A stretch of DNA of 39,978 bases from Achromobacter sp. ASV32 (lineage in GTDB: Bacteria; Pseudomonadota; Gammaproteobacteria; Burkholderiales; Burkholderiaceae_B): positions 1 to 39,978 of the forward strand of contig NZ_JAELTJ010000046.1 of NCBI RefSeq assembly GCF_016428805.1, read 5' to 3'. The translations under genes were made by a program, and so were the position numbers. The notes under the pieces were generated by a model. That model made no database searches. It worked only from the letters and a program-made list of their open reading frames with translations, and was not told the DNA's origin. Positions 8,418-17,940 of the stretch are shown piece by piece (position 1 is the stretch's first letter; the number at the start of each line of letters is the position of its first letter).

Positions 8418-10388
8418 CTAGGTGCGCACCATGTGCAGGTAATGGCGATGGCGTTCGTATTGGTCCAGGATGTCGCCGATGACGGCGTCGCGACTCCAGC
8501 CCATGATGTCGTAGTCCTGCCCGCCTTCGCGCAGATGGACCTCGGCGCGGAAATACTTGCGTTCTTCTTCGTCGGCCGCCTCTTCGGGCGTGAGGCTGGG
8601 CCGCACGAAGGCCAACGGCTGCACGGAATAGAAGAAGTCCAGATGCTCGCCGTGGTTCACTTCGAGCACGGCGCTGCCCTGGTCCGCGTCTTCCTTGACC
8701 TTGACGTCGTAGCCCTGCTTGCGCAATTCATCGGCCACGTCTTCCAGGGCCGGGGTGACCACGTCCGCGATGAAGCGCACGACATGCGCCCGCCGCGGCA
8801 TCATGACCATGTTGCGCAGCCGGCGCTCCCAGGACTGGCCGCCCCGCGCGGGTCGCGACAGGGTCAGCGACTGGTAGCGGATGCCGCGTTTGGTGGCATC
8901 CAGCTTCAGCGCCTTGAACAAGCCCCACAGCGACAGCAGCAGAATGATCGAGAACGGCAAGGCACTGGCGATGGTGGCTGTCTGCAGTGCGGTCAGGCCG
9001 TCGGCAAGCAACAAGGCAATGGCGACCGCCCCCATCAGCAACGACCAGAAGATGCGCTGCCACACGGGGGTGCGATCCGCGCCGCCCGAGGCCAGCAGGT
9101 CCACCACCAGCGCGCCCGAGTCCGCCGAAGTCACGAAGAACACCGCCACCATGGCAATGGCCACCAGAGAAATCACGCTGCTCCAGGGCAATTGCTCAAG
9201 GAACGCGAACAGGGCCAGCGAACTGTCCGCCTGCACCGTTTCGGCGAAGCCCTTGACGCCATCGACCAGGATGAAATGGATGGCGGTGTCGCCGAAGACG
9301 GTCATCCAGAAAAGCGTGAAGCCGGCGGGCACCAGCAGCACCCCGCCAATGAACTCGCGAATCGTGCGGCCACGGGAGATGCGTGCGATGAACAGGCCGA
9401 CGAACGGCGACCATGCGATCCACCAGCCCCAATAGAACAGCGTCCAGCCGCCGATCCAGTCCGTCGGCTCATAGGCGTAGAGATTGAATGTCTTGTTGAC
9501 CAGGTCGGACAGATACGCCCCCGTGTTCTGCACGAAGGTCTGCAGCAGGAACACGGTCGGGCCGACCACGAGCACGAACAGCAGCAGCACCGCGGCGAGC
9601 ACCAGATTGGTTTCGGACAGGATGCGAATGCCCTTGTCCAGCCCGCTGGCGACCGATACGGTGGCCAGTCCGCAAGTGATGACAATCAGGATGATCTGCG
9701 TGTTCACCCCCACCGGCACGCCGAACAGGTGATTCAAGCCGCTATTGATCTGCGCCACCCCCAGCCCCAGCGACGTGGCCACCCCGAGCACGGTGCCGAT
9801 GATCGCGAAGATATCGACCGCATGGCCGATCGGCCCGTGAATGCGATTGCCGATCAGCGGATACAGGGCCGAGCGCAAGGTCAACGGCAAACCATGCCGG
9901 TAGCTGAAGAACGCCAGGATCAGGGCCACGATGGCGTAGACCGCCCAGGCATGCAGGCCCCAATGGAAGAACGTGATCTTCATGGCTTCCCGGGCGGCAG
10001 CGGCGGTGCCCCCTTCGCCGACAGGCGGCGCCATGAAGTGCATGACCGGTTCGGCCACGCCGAAGAACATCAGGCCAATGCCCATGCCCGCCGAAAACAG
10101 CATGGCGAACCAGGTGAAATTGCGATAGTCCGGCTCGCTGTGATCGGGGCCCAGCTTGATGTCGCCATAGCGGCTGACGGCCAGGAACGCGACCGATAGC
10201 AGGATGATTGCCACGACCAGAATGTAGAACCAGCTGGCGTTGCCAAGAATCCAGGCCTGAACCGTTTCGAACAGGTGCTGCGCCGCCTTGGGCGCGGCAA
10301 TCGCAAAGCCCACCAGCAGCAACGTGAATAAGGCCGCCGTGTAAAAGACAGGACGGTTGATCGTGGATGGTCGGGTTTCTGAAGACAT
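8418..10388 (-). CDS. betT: BetT-type choline/betaine transporter (BCCT family)
   Basis: This 656-residue secondary transporter of the betaine-choline-carnitine family probably imports choline or glycine betaine, driven by proton or sodium, for osmoprotection. Twelve membrane helices can be traced. The family signature is visible in the G-G-W-T-L-F-Y-W-G-W-W-I-A-W-S-P-F region near residue 320, as is the glycine-rich G-M-G-I-G-L-M-F stretch in an early helix. A hydrophilic C-terminal tail of about 150 residues is typical of the longer BetT proteins, where it takes part in osmotic control. The start is supported by AAGGAGCGG 6-8 bases upstream. No betaine-synthesis genes are adjacent, so the exact substrate is uncertain. 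Confidence 0.93.
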   Translation of the reverse strand: MSSETRPSTINRPVFYTAALFTLLLVGFAIAAPKAAQHLFETVQAWILGNASWFYILVVAIILLSVAFLAVSRYGDIKLGPDHSEPDYRNFTWFAMLFSAGMGIGLMFFGVAEPVMHFMAPPVGEGGTAAAAREAMKITFFHWGLHAWAVYAIVALILAFFSYRHGLPLTLRSALYPLIGNRIHGPIGHAVDIFAIIGTVLGVATSLGLGVAQINSGLNHLFGVPVGVNTQIILIVITCGLATVSVASGLDKGIRILSETNLVLAAVLLLFVLVVGPTVFLLQTFVQNTGAYLSDLVNKTFNLYAYEPTDWIGGWTLFYWGWWIAWSPFVGLFIARISRGRTIREFIGGVLLVPAGFTLFWMTVFGDTAIHFILVDGVKGFAETVQADSSLALFAFLEQLPWSSVISLVAIAMVAVFFVTSADSGALVVDLLASGGADRTPVWQRIFWSLLMGAVAIALLLADGLTALQTATIASALPFSIILLLSLWGLFKALKLDATKRGIRYQSLTLSRPARGGQSWERRLRNMVMMPRRAHVVRFIADVVTPALEDVADELRKQGYDVKVKEDADQGSAVLEVNHGEHLDFFYSVQPLAFVRPSLTPEEAADEEERKYFRAEVHLREGGQDYDIMGWSRDAVIGDILDQYERHRHYLHMVRT

Positions 10389-10508
10389 GCTGCCGCTCCT
10401 TTCGCCCGAGGGATACTGGGCTGCGGCGCTGGCCCCCTCAGTCCAGCCGGCGCGCCGCCGTTATTACTATCATGCCGCCGGCCCGCCTGACAAACCGGCG
10501 CACAGGCC

Positions 10509-11132
10509 CTAGCCTCTATCGGGCTCGCCGAACACGACCCGGCGGAAAAACCCGGCCAGCACCGATTCGGTGGTCTCGGCCGTGACGCCCTGCGGGTCGA
10601 AGGCGAAGCTGAACTGCATGCCGTCGGACAGCGCCAGCAGGCCTATGGCCAGTTCGCGGGCCGGCATCGGCAACGGCGTGCCGACGCGTTCGGAAAACTG
10701 GCTGACGTATTCAGTGGTGGCTTCGCGCAGCTCGCGCAGACAGGCCGTGAAGCCGACCCGGAATTCCGGGTCGCGGGCGGCCTGCAGCTTGCCTTCCATC
10801 CAGAGCAGAAAGCACTCGTTGTCGCGGAAATGGGTGCTGTAGTAGTGCAGCACGCTGGCTTCCATCTGCTGGCGGGTTTCGCCGGCGTCGAAGATGGCGC
10901 GCATGTCGGCCATGACGTTTTCATGGTCGCGCTTGAGTAACTGCAGGAACAGGTCGGATTTGCTGGCGAAATTGGAATAGAACGCGCCGCGGGTATAGCC
11001 GGCGAGCTCGGCGATGTCTTCGACGCTGGCGGCGACGAAACCCTTGGTCAGGAAGATCGATTGCGCGGCATCGAACAGACGCTGACGCGTCTGGTCGCGG
11101 CTTTGCTCTCGGGTAAGACGGACTTTTGACAT
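10509..11132 (-). CDS. TetR-family repressor divergent from an RND operon
   Basis: This 207-residue TetR regulator has its helix-turn-helix in residues about 15-60, including V-E-D-I-A-E-L-A-G and the canonical G-A-F-Y-S-N-F end of the DNA-binding domain. A helical ligand-binding domain follows. It is transcribed away from the adaptor-pump-channel operon that starts at 11302, separated by a 169-bp gap holding two inverted repeats. This is the classical AcrR/MexR-style layout for a local drug-responsive repressor. The effector is unknown. Confidence 0.93.
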   Translation of the reverse strand: MSKVRLTREQSRDQTRQRLFDAAQSIFLTKGFVAASVEDIAELAGYTRGAFYSNFASKSDLFLQLLKRDHENVMADMRAIFDAGETRQQMEASVLHYYSTHFRDNECFLLWMEGKLQAARDPEFRVGFTACLRELREATTEYVSQFSERVGTPLPMPARELAIGLLALSDGMQFSFAFDPQGVTAETTESVLAGFFRRVVFGEPDRG

Positions 11133-11173
11133 GGGGCGATTCTAGCATCGCCACGGATTTCAGATTCACTATC

Positions 11174-11204
11174 GTATTTGAATACAACACTGGATTAGAA
11201 TCCA
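11174..11204. promoter_or_regulatory. Two candidate TetR operator palindromes
   Basis: The gap between the divergent TetR gene and the RND operon contains GTATT-TG-AATAC (11174-11185). Five bases later comes TGGATT-AG-AATCCA (11191-11204). Both are short inverted repeats with a 2-base centre, in the most AT-rich part of the gap. Their position suits binding by the divergent TetR protein to control both directions. No clean -35/-10 pair with normal spacing was found here. Confidence 0.5.
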
Positions 11205-11301
11205 TGCCGTATCGGATTGCCAGGACGCGGCGCCCGCCGGAAACGGCCCGCCGGCGCGGCCTCGCACTCATCCATTCCCTGCCCGCGTCGCGAGGTGTTT
11301 C

Positions 11302-12408
11302 GTGAATTTTCCTGTTCCTGGCGCGATTGCCGCGCTGACTTTGGCGTTGACCCTGGCGGGCTGCGGCAGCAAAGAACCTGAGGCGCCCGCCCCGCGGCCG
11401 GTGGTGGCCATGCCCGCCAAGGCCGACGCCAGCCTGCCGGCCTGGACCCTGCCGGGTGAAGTGCAGGCGCGCTACAGCACGCCGCTGTCGTTCCGCGTGG
11501 GCGGCAAGATCGTCGAACGCCTGGTCCGGCTGGGCGACACGGTCAAGCCGGGCCAGATCGTGGCCAAGCTCGATCCGGCCGATGCCGCCAAGAACGCCGC
11601 CAGCGGCCGCGCCCAGCTCTCGGCGGCCCAGCATCAGCTGGACTACGCCAAGCAGCAACTGGACCGCGATCGCGCCCAGGCCAAGGAAAACCTGATCGCC
11701 GCCAACCAGCTCGAACAGACCCGCAACGCCTACGCGTCGGCCCTGGCGCAGCGCGACCAGGCAGCGCAGCAGGCCGCGCTGTCGGCCGATCAACTCAAAT
11801 ACACCACGTTGGCCGCCGACCACGCCGGCGTGATCACGGCCGAGCAGGCCGATACCGGCCAGAACGTGACGGCCGGCCAGGCGGTCTACAACCTGGCCTG
11901 GTCCGGCGACGTCGACGCGCTGTGCGACGTACCCGAAAGCGTGCTGGCCGGGCTGACCATCGGCCAGCGCGCCACCGTCACGCTGGCGCCGCTGCCGGGC
12001 AAGACCTTCAACGCCGTGCTGCGCGAGATCGCCCCGGCAGCCGACCCGCAAAGCCGCACCTACCGCGCCAAGCTGACCCTGGAATCGCCCCCGCCCGAGG
12101 TGCGGCTGGGCATGACGGCGAACATCAGTTTCGACAATCGCCAGGCCAACGGCGCCGTCACTTACACCGTACCGGCCACCGCGCTGTTCCATGACGGCAC
12201 CGAACCCGCCGTCTGGGTGGTCAAGCCGCAGGAAGACACGCTGGAACTGCGCCGCGTGCAGGTGCTGCGCTACGACGCCCGCACCGTCACGCTGTCGCAA
12301 GGCGTGCAGGCCGGTGAACGGGTGGTCTGGCAAGGCGTGCACGCCGTGTCGGCCGGCCAGAAGGTCCAAGCGGTGCCGCCGCTGCACCCCGAGGACTTCG
12401 CATCATGA
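11302..12408 (+). CDS. RND periplasmic adaptor lipoprotein
   Basis: This 368-residue membrane fusion protein is anchored as a lipoprotein (lipobox T-L-A-G-C, acylated cysteine at residue 21). It has split lipoyl domains, a short Q/A-rich coiled-coil hairpin (about residues 95-165) and a C-terminal beta-barrel. The start codon is GTG, preceded by GCGAGG; no in-frame ATG gives a proper signal peptide. Its TGA overlaps the pump ATG (12405-12408). It is the first gene of the operon facing the TetR repressor. Confidence 0.93.
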   Translation: MNFPVPGAIAALTLALTLAGCGSKEPEAPAPRPVVAMPAKADASLPAWTLPGEVQARYSTPLSFRVGGKIVERLVRLGDTVKPGQIVAKLDPADAAKNAASGRAQLSAAQHQLDYAKQQLDRDRAQAKENLIAANQLEQTRNAYASALAQRDQAAQQAALSADQLKYTTLAADHAGVITAEQADTGQNVTAGQAVYNLAWSGDVDALCDVPESVLAGLTIGQRATVTLAPLPGKTFNAVLREIAPAADPQSRTYRAKLTLESPPPEVRLGMTANISFDNRQANGAVTYTVPATALFHDGTEPAVWVVKPQEDTLELRRVQVLRYDARTVTLSQGVQAGERVVWQGVHAVSAGQKVQAVPPLHPEDFAS

Positions 12409-15400
12409 GCGCGCCGGTTCCCGAGCATCCCGACGCGCATCGCCACGAAGAAGGCAAGTTCAACCTGTCGGCCTGGGCCCTGCGGCACCAGCCGCTGGTG
12501 ATCTTCATCATCACGCTGGTGACGCTGTTCGGCGTGCTGTCGTATTCCCGCCTGGCGCAGTCCGAAGACCCGCCCTTCACGTTCCGCGTGATGGTCATCA
12601 AGACCCTGTGGCCCGGCGCCACCGCGCAGCAGGTCCAGGAGCAGGTCACCGACCGCATCGCCAAGAAATTGCAGGAAACGCCGTCCACGGACTTCATGCG
12701 CAGCTACTCGCGCCCGGGCGAATCGCTGATCTTCTTCACCATGAAAGACTCGGCGCCCGCCAGCGAGGTGGCCAACGAGTGGTACCAGGTGCGCAAGAAG
12801 GTCGGCGACATCAGCGCCACGCTGCCGCAAGGGGTGCAAGGGCCGTTCTTCAATGACGAATTCGGCGACGTCTACACCAACATCTACACCCTGGCGGGCG
12901 ACGGCTTTTCGCCGGCCCAGCTGCGCGACTACGCCGACAACCTGCGCACGGTGCTGCTGCGCGTGCCGGGCGTGGCCAAGGTGGATTACTTCGGCGACCA
13001 ACCCGAGCACGTCTATATAGAGATCAGCAATACCCAGCTGACGCGCCTGGGCGTGTCGCCACAGCAGATCGCAGAAGCCATCAACAACCAGAACGCCGTG
13101 GCGAGCGCCGGCACGCTCACGACCGCCGATGACCGCATCTTCGTGCGGCCCAGCGGCCAGTTCAGCGACACCCGCGCCCTGGCCGAAACGCTGATCCGCG
13201 TGAATGGCAAGTCGATCCGGCTGGGCGACATCGCCACCATCCATCGCGGCTACGACGACCCGCCGGCCGAGCAGATGCGGACCAAAGGCCAGCCGGTGCT
13301 GGGCATCGGCATCACGATGCAGCCGGGCCAGGATGTCGTGCACCTGGGCCGCGCGCTGGACGCCAAGTTCGGCGAGTTGAAGGCCCGCCTGCCCGCCGGC
13401 CTGACGCTGACGGAAGTGTCGAGCATGCCCAAGGCGGTGTCGTTCTCGGTGGATGAGTTCCTGCGCTCGGTGGCCGAGGCCGTGGCCATCGTGCTGATCG
13501 TCAGCCTGGTGTCGCTGGGCCTGCGCACCGGCATGGTGGTGGTGATCTCCATCCCCGTGGTGCTGGCCATCACGGCGCTGTTCATGGACATGTTCGGCAT
13601 CGGGTTGCACAAGGTGTCGCTGGGCACGCTGGTGCTGGCGCTGGGCCTGCTGGTGGACGACGCCATCATTGCCGTCGAGATGATGGCGGTGAAGCTGGAA
13701 CAGGGCTGGAGCCGCGCGCGCGCCGCCGCCTATGCCTACACCAGCACCGCCTTCCCGATGCTGACCGGCACGCTGGTGACGGTGGCGGGCTTTCTGCCGA
13801 TCGCGCTGGCCAAGTCCAGCACCGGCGAATACACCCGATCCATCTTCCAGGTATCGGCGATCGCGCTGATCACGTCGTGGTTCGCGGCCGTGGTGCTGAT
13901 TCCGCTGTTGGGCTATCGCATGCTGCCCGAGCGCAAGCGCGAAGCCCACCTGCCCGACGATCACGAGCATGACATCTACAACACCCGCTTCTACCAGCGC
14001 CTGCGCGGCTGGGTGGCATGGTGCGTGGACCGCCGCTGGCGCGTGCTGCTGGCCACCATCGTGATCTTCGTCGTGTCGATGGCGGGCTTCCGTCTGGTGC
14101 CGCAGCAGTTCTTCCCCAGTTCGGACCGCACCGAACTGCTGGTGGACGTGCGGCTGCAGGAAGGCGCGTCGTTCGCGGCCACGCTGCGGCAGGTGGAACG
14201 GCTGGAAAAGGCGCTGGACGGCCGCCCCGAGATCGACCATTCGGTGAGTTTCGTCGGCACCGGCGCGCCGCGCTTCTATCTGCCGCTGGACCAGCAACTG
14301 GCCACGCCCAACTTCGCCCAGATCGTCATCACCGCCAACTCGGTGCAGGACCGCGAAAAGCTGGCGCGCTGGCTGGAACCGATGCTGCACGAGCAATTTC
14401 CGGCGATCCGCAGCCGCCTGTCGCGGCTGGAAAACGGCCCGCCCGTGGGCTTCCAGGTGCAGTTCCGCGTCAGCGGCGACAAGATTGCCGACGTGCGCCA
14501 GGTGGCCGAGAAAGTCGCCACCGAGGTTCGCGCCGACAGCCGCTCGACCAATGTGCAATTCGACTGGGACGAGCCGTCCGAGCGGTCGGTGCGGTTCGAC
14601 ATCGACCAGCAGAAGGCGCGCGAAGTCGGCGTCAGTTCCAACGACATCTCCAGCTTCCTGGCCATGACCCTGTCGGGCTACACGGTGACGCAATACCGTG
14701 AACGCGACAAGCTGATCAACGTCAGTCTGCGCGCCCCCAACGACGAGCGCATCGACCCGGCCCGCCTGGCCACGCTGGCCATGCCCACGCCCAACGGTCC
14801 CGTGCCGCTGGGCAGCCTGGGCCACGTGCGCTACGGCCTGGAATACGGCGTGATCTGGGAACGCGACCGCCAGCCCACCATCACGGTGCAAGCCGACGTC
14901 AAGAGCGGCGCCCAGGGCATCGACGTCACCCACGCCATCGACAAGAAGCTCAATGCGCTGCGGGCCGAGCTGCCCGTCGGCTACCGCATCGAAGTCGGCG
15001 GCCCGGTCGAGGAAAGCGGCAAGGGCCAGTCATCGATCAATGCGCAGATGCCGATCATGGTCGTGGCCGTGCTGACGCTGCTGATGGTGCAACTGCAGAG
15101 CTTTGCCCGCGTGCTGATGGTGGTGCTGACCGCGCCGCTGGGCTTGATCGGCGTGGTTGCCGCGCTGCTGCTGTTCGGCAAGCCATTCGGTTTCGTGGCG
15201 ATGCTGGGGGTGATCGCGATGTTCGGCATCATCATGCGCAACTCGGTCATTCTGGTCGACCAGATCGAACAGGACATCCGCGCCGGCCACAAGCGGGTCG
15301 ATGCCATTGTCGGGGCGACCGTGCGGCGCTTCCGCCCCATCACGCTGACGGCCGCGGCCGCGGTGCTGGCGCTGATCCCGCTGTTGCGCAGCAATTTCTT

Positions 15401-15575
15401 CGGCCCCATGGCCACCGCCCTGATGGGCGGCATCACCAGCGCCACCGTGCTGACGCTGTTCTTCCTGCCCGCCCTGTACGCGGCCTGGTTCCGCGTGCGC
15501 CACGACGAGCGCGACGAACCCGAAGGCGTGCCGCCCGGCGCCAATGCCGGCGATACCGCCACACGAGGAGCCTGA
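12405..15575 (+). CDS. RND multidrug efflux permease (TriC/MexK-like clade)
   Basis: This 1056-residue inner-membrane RND pump has a hydrophilic N-terminal extension of about 17 residues (M-S-A-P-V-P-E-H-P-D) before the F-N-L-S-A-W-A-L start of the core. It has an early S-E-D-P-P-F-T-F-R-V-M pattern characteristic of the AcrB subgroup that includes TriC/MexK. The proton-relay pair is visible in L-G-L-L-V-D-D-A-I-I-A-V-E. It overlaps the adaptor stop by four bases, and the channel gene starts two bases after its stop, so the three are one coupled operon. The substrate is not predictable. It is only distantly similar to the MexI-like pump in this window, so it is not a recent duplicate. Confidence 0.95.
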   Translation: MSAPVPEHPDAHRHEEGKFNLSAWALRHQPLVIFIITLVTLFGVLSYSRLAQSEDPPFTFRVMVIKTLWPGATAQQVQEQVTDRIAKKLQETPSTDFMRSYSRPGESLIFFTMKDSAPASEVANEWYQVRKKVGDISATLPQGVQGPFFNDEFGDVYTNIYTLAGDGFSPAQLRDYADNLRTVLLRVPGVAKVDYFGDQPEHVYIEISNTQLTRLGVSPQQIAEAINNQNAVASAGTLTTADDRIFVRPSGQFSDTRALAETLIRVNGKSIRLGDIATIHRGYDDPPAEQMRTKGQPVLGIGITMQPGQDVVHLGRALDAKFGELKARLPAGLTLTEVSSMPKAVSFSVDEFLRSVAEAVAIVLIVSLVSLGLRTGMVVVISIPVVLAITALFMDMFGIGLHKVSLGTLVLALGLLVDDAIIAVEMMAVKLEQGWSRARAAAYAYTSTAFPMLTGTLVTVAGFLPIALAKSSTGEYTRSIFQVSAIALITSWFAAVVLIPLLGYRMLPERKREAHLPDDHEHDIYNTRFYQRLRGWVAWCVDRRWRVLLATIVIFVVSMAGFRLVPQQFFPSSDRTELLVDVRLQEGASFAATLRQVERLEKALDGRPEIDHSVSFVGTGAPRFYLPLDQQLATPNFAQIVITANSVQDREKLARWLEPMLHEQFPAIRSRLSRLENGPPVGFQVQFRVSGDKIADVRQVAEKVATEVRADSRSTNVQFDWDEPSERSVRFDIDQQKAREVGVSSNDISSFLAMTLSGYTVTQYRERDKLINVSLRAPNDERIDPARLATLAMPTPNGPVPLGSLGHVRYGLEYGVIWERDRQPTITVQADVKSGAQGIDVTHAIDKKLNALRAELPVGYRIEVGGPVEESGKGQSSINAQMPIMVVAVLTLLMVQLQSFARVLMVVLTAPLGLIGVVAALLLFGKPFGFVAMLGVIAMFGIIMRNSVILVDQIEQDIRAGHKRVDAIVGATVRRFRPITLTAAAAVLALIPLLRSNFFGPMATALMGGITSATVLTLFFLPALYAAWFRVRHDERDEPEGVPPGANAGDTATRGA

Positions 15576-15577
15576 CG

Positions 15578-17041
15578 ATGCAATCCCGTCACCCCACCCC
15601 GTCCTGGCGCCTGGCCGCGCTGCCGCTGCTGCTGGCGCTGGGCGCCTGCGCCTTCGCGCCGGACAGCAAGCCGCCGGCGCTGGCCCAGCCCGCGCAATAC
15701 GGCGTAGAAGCGCTGCCCGCCACGGGCGCCCCGGCCCAAGGCGTGGCGCAGCGCTATGCCCAGGGCGCCCGCCCGGTGCCCGAATGGTGGAAGCGCTACG
15801 GCTCGGACGCGCTGAACGCCATGGTGGAAGAAGGCCTGGCCAACAGTCCCGACCTGGCCGCCGCCGAACGCAACCTGGCCAGCGCCCGCGAGCAATTGCG
15901 CGGGCAGGTCAATTCGTCGCTGCTGCCGTCGGTGGACGCCGGCGGCGACGTCAAGCGCAACCGCGCGCTGACCATGCCCAACCTGCCCGAGCCCACCGCG
16001 CTCTACAACGTCTTCACCGGGCAGATCCAGGCCAAGTACGACCTGGATCTGTTCGGCGCGGCGCGCTTCGAAAACGCGTCGCGCGCGGCCAAGGTCGAGC
16101 AACAGGCCTTCCAGCTGGAGTCGGCCCGCCGCTCACTGGCGGGCAACATCGTCACGGGCGCCATCACGTCGGCCGCGCTGGCCGAACGTGTGGCGCTGAC
16201 CGAAAAACAGGTGGTGCTGTCGCGCCGGGTCGCGCACGACACGCAGCGGCGCTACGAACTGGGATCGGCCTCGCAGAACGATGCGCTACAGGCCGACCAG
16301 GACGCGGCCACGCTGGAAGCCTCGTTACCGGGCCTGCGGGCGCAATGGCAGACCACGCGCCATGCACTGGCCGTGCTGATGGGGCGCAGCCCCGATCAGG
16401 CGCCGCCCGATCTGGCCTTCGGCATGTTGAACGTACCCGGGGAAGTGCCGGTGCTGGTGCCGTCTGACCTGCTGGCCGCGCGGCCCGACATCCACATTGC
16501 CGAAGCCGTGCTGCAAGCCGCCGCGGCCGACGTCGGCGTGGCCACGGCGCAGCTGTTCCCCAGCCTGTCCTTGTCGGCCTCCATGGGCAAGGGCGGCTTC
16601 AGCTGGCCCACCGCGCTGTCCGGCGCGGGCTCGATCTGGGCCGTGGGCGCGTCGCTGACACAGCCCATCTTCCACGGCGGCGCCCTGCTGGCCGAACGCA
16701 GCGCGGCCAAGGATCGTTTTGATGCGGCGGTGCTGCAATACAAACAGACCGTGCTGACGGCGTTCCGGGACGTGGCCGACACATTGGCGCAGCTGGAGGC
16801 CGACGGCCAGGCGTTGGCCTCGGCCGAAGCCTCGCGCCGATCGGCCGAGCAAGCGCACCGCAACACCGCCAACCAGGTGCGCCTGGGCGCGCTGGCGCCC
16901 TACACGGCCTACGCCAGCGAGCAGCATTACGTCGCCGCGCGGGTGCGCGAAGTGGAATATGCCAGCGCACGGCTGACGGAAACGGCGGCGCTGTTCCAGG
17001 CGATGGGATCGCCGGTCACGGCGCCGGCGACTGCTCCTTGA
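15578..17041 (+). CDS. Outer-membrane efflux channel lipoprotein of the TetR-linked operon
   Basis: This 487-residue NodT-family outer-membrane factor is the last gene of the TetR-linked efflux operon. The signal peptide ends in lipobox A-L-G-A-C, with the acylated cysteine at residue 24. It has two efflux domains, and the second contains D-L-L-A-A-R-P-D-I-H-I-A-E and A-A-D-V-G-V-A-T-A-Q-L-F-P. Its 3' end overlaps the 3' end of the convergent IclR gene by 26 bp (17016-17041), so no terminator fits between them. Confidence 0.94.
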   Translation: MQSRHPTPSWRLAALPLLLALGACAFAPDSKPPALAQPAQYGVEALPATGAPAQGVAQRYAQGARPVPEWWKRYGSDALNAMVEEGLANSPDLAAAERNLASAREQLRGQVNSSLLPSVDAGGDVKRNRALTMPNLPEPTALYNVFTGQIQAKYDLDLFGAARFENASRAAKVEQQAFQLESARRSLAGNIVTGAITSAALAERVALTEKQVVLSRRVAHDTQRRYELGSASQNDALQADQDAATLEASLPGLRAQWQTTRHALAVLMGRSPDQAPPDLAFGMLNVPGEVPVLVPSDLLAARPDIHIAEAVLQAAAADVGVATAQLFPSLSLSASMGKGGFSWPTALSGAGSIWAVGASLTQPIFHGGALLAERSAAKDRFDAAVLQYKQTVLTAFRDVADTLAQLEADGQALASAEASRRSAEQAHRNTANQVRLGALAPYTAYASEQHYVAARVREVEYASARLTETAALFQAMGSPVTAPATAP

Positions 17042-17786
17042 TGCGCGAGGCCAGCGCGAGTGATTCGATCCGCCGCGCCGCTGCCTGCAGCAGCGCGGTG
17101 GTCTTGTCCTGCGCGATGGTATTGAGCCGCGTCGCCAGGAACGTGACGGTCAGCGCGCCGAAGACGCGGCGGTCTTCCTGGAACACCGGCACCGCAATGC
17201 CCGCGCGCTCGGGCGATATCTCGCCCACGCCCAGGTAGGCACCCCGTACCCGGATCTCGTCCAGGCGGCGGATGAATTCCGCCTGGGTCGAACCCAGCCC
17301 CGCGGCTTCGACATCGGCGGGATGGGCCTCGTACAGCTTGCGCTGGTCCTTGCGCGGCAGAAACGCAATGATGGTCTTGGCCGTGGCGCCGCGAAACAGC
17401 GGGTGGGCGCGGCCGCGCCCGTGCGCGATACCCAGGTCTTCCGGGCCGCGCTCGTGATGGATGTTCAGGATCCGCAAGCCGTGGATCACGCTGAGCAACA
17501 CGTCACCGCCCACCTGGTCCACTACCTCGCGCATGATCGGCCGCGCCGCGCCCAGCACGGGGTCGCCGTCGATGATCAGATGGTCCAGCTCGATGATGCG
17601 TGGCCCCAGCTTGTAGCCCCCGCCCGTCATACGCAGCAGATATCCCAGGTCCGATAGATCGCGGATGTAGCGATACCCCGTGGGCGCCGAATAGGACAGC
17701 TTCGAGATGATCTCTTCGGCCGTCAGCACCGGCGTGGCCAGGCTGAAGAGGTCAAGAATCGCTAGGGCTCGCTTCAGGGTGGACAT
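17016..17786 (-). CDS. IclR-family transcriptional regulator
   Basis: This 256-residue regulator has an N-terminal winged helix (about residues 3-65, with L-T-A-E-E-I-I-S-K-L and S-A-P-T-G-Y-R-Y-I-R-D-L) and an IclR effector-binding domain (about 75-245, with the G-R-A-H-P-L-F-R-G-A-T-A-K core). The Met at 17786 matches the usual family start. An in-frame ATG at 17858 adds an unconserved 24-residue leader, and neither has a clear ribosome site. It is transcribed divergently from the Bug-type binding-protein operon and probably controls it. The AT-rich gap between them carries inverted repeats. Confidence 0.9.
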   Translation of the reverse strand: MSTLKRALAILDLFSLATPVLTAEEIISKLSYSAPTGYRYIRDLSDLGYLLRMTGGGYKLGPRIIELDHLIIDGDPVLGAARPIMREVVDQVGGDVLLSVIHGLRILNIHHERGPEDLGIAHGRGRAHPLFRGATAKTIIAFLPRKDQRKLYEAHPADVEAAGLGSTQAEFIRRLDEIRVRGAYLGVGEISPERAGIAVPVFQEDRRVFGALTVTFLATRLNTIAQDKTTALLQAAARRIESLALASRIKEQSPAP

Positions 17787-17913
17787 GAGGGGCGTGGGAT
17801 AAGGCGACGCGGAATCGGCGCAGCGTATCACAGGGCGAACGCCGCGCCGGCGGGTCATAACGCGGCGCTATCGATCCCGACGCCGCTCGTCTTTCAAACT
17901 ATCAACTTTCCAT

Positions 17914-17936
17914 TTTTTATCATTTATAGATAAAAA
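17914..17936. promoter_or_regulatory. Candidate IclR operator (TTTTTATC-N7-GATAAAAA)
   Basis: An 8-bp perfect inverted repeat with a 7-base centre lies in the AT-rich gap between the IclR gene and the Bug-type operon. A third copy of the half-site TTTTTATC sits at 17955-17962, inside the spacer of the predicted downstream promoter. The arrangement suggests binding by the adjacent regulator; the protein-site pairing is inferred. Confidence 0.5.
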
Positions 17937-17940
17937 CTAA

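Noticed and set aside
7830-10199. A long open frame on the plus strand opposite the BetT and adaptor genes
   Set aside because: It is the complement of well-supported genes, rich in His, Gln, Arg and Gly as expected for antisense frames in GC-biased DNA, and has no recognisable domain.
10441-10508. GC-rich partial inverted repeats downstream of the TetR gene as a terminator
   Set aside because: The arms are short and interrupted and no T-run follows; the evidence is too weak to call.
12270-14933. A long minus-strand open frame opposite the second RND pump
   Set aside because: It is a shadow of the conserved pump gene caused by absence of stops in GC-rich codons.
17016-17041. Overlap of the efflux channel and IclR genes as a possible frame error
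   Set aside because: Both proteins have family-typical lengths and intact C-termini, so a genuine 26-bp convergent overlap is the simpler explanation.
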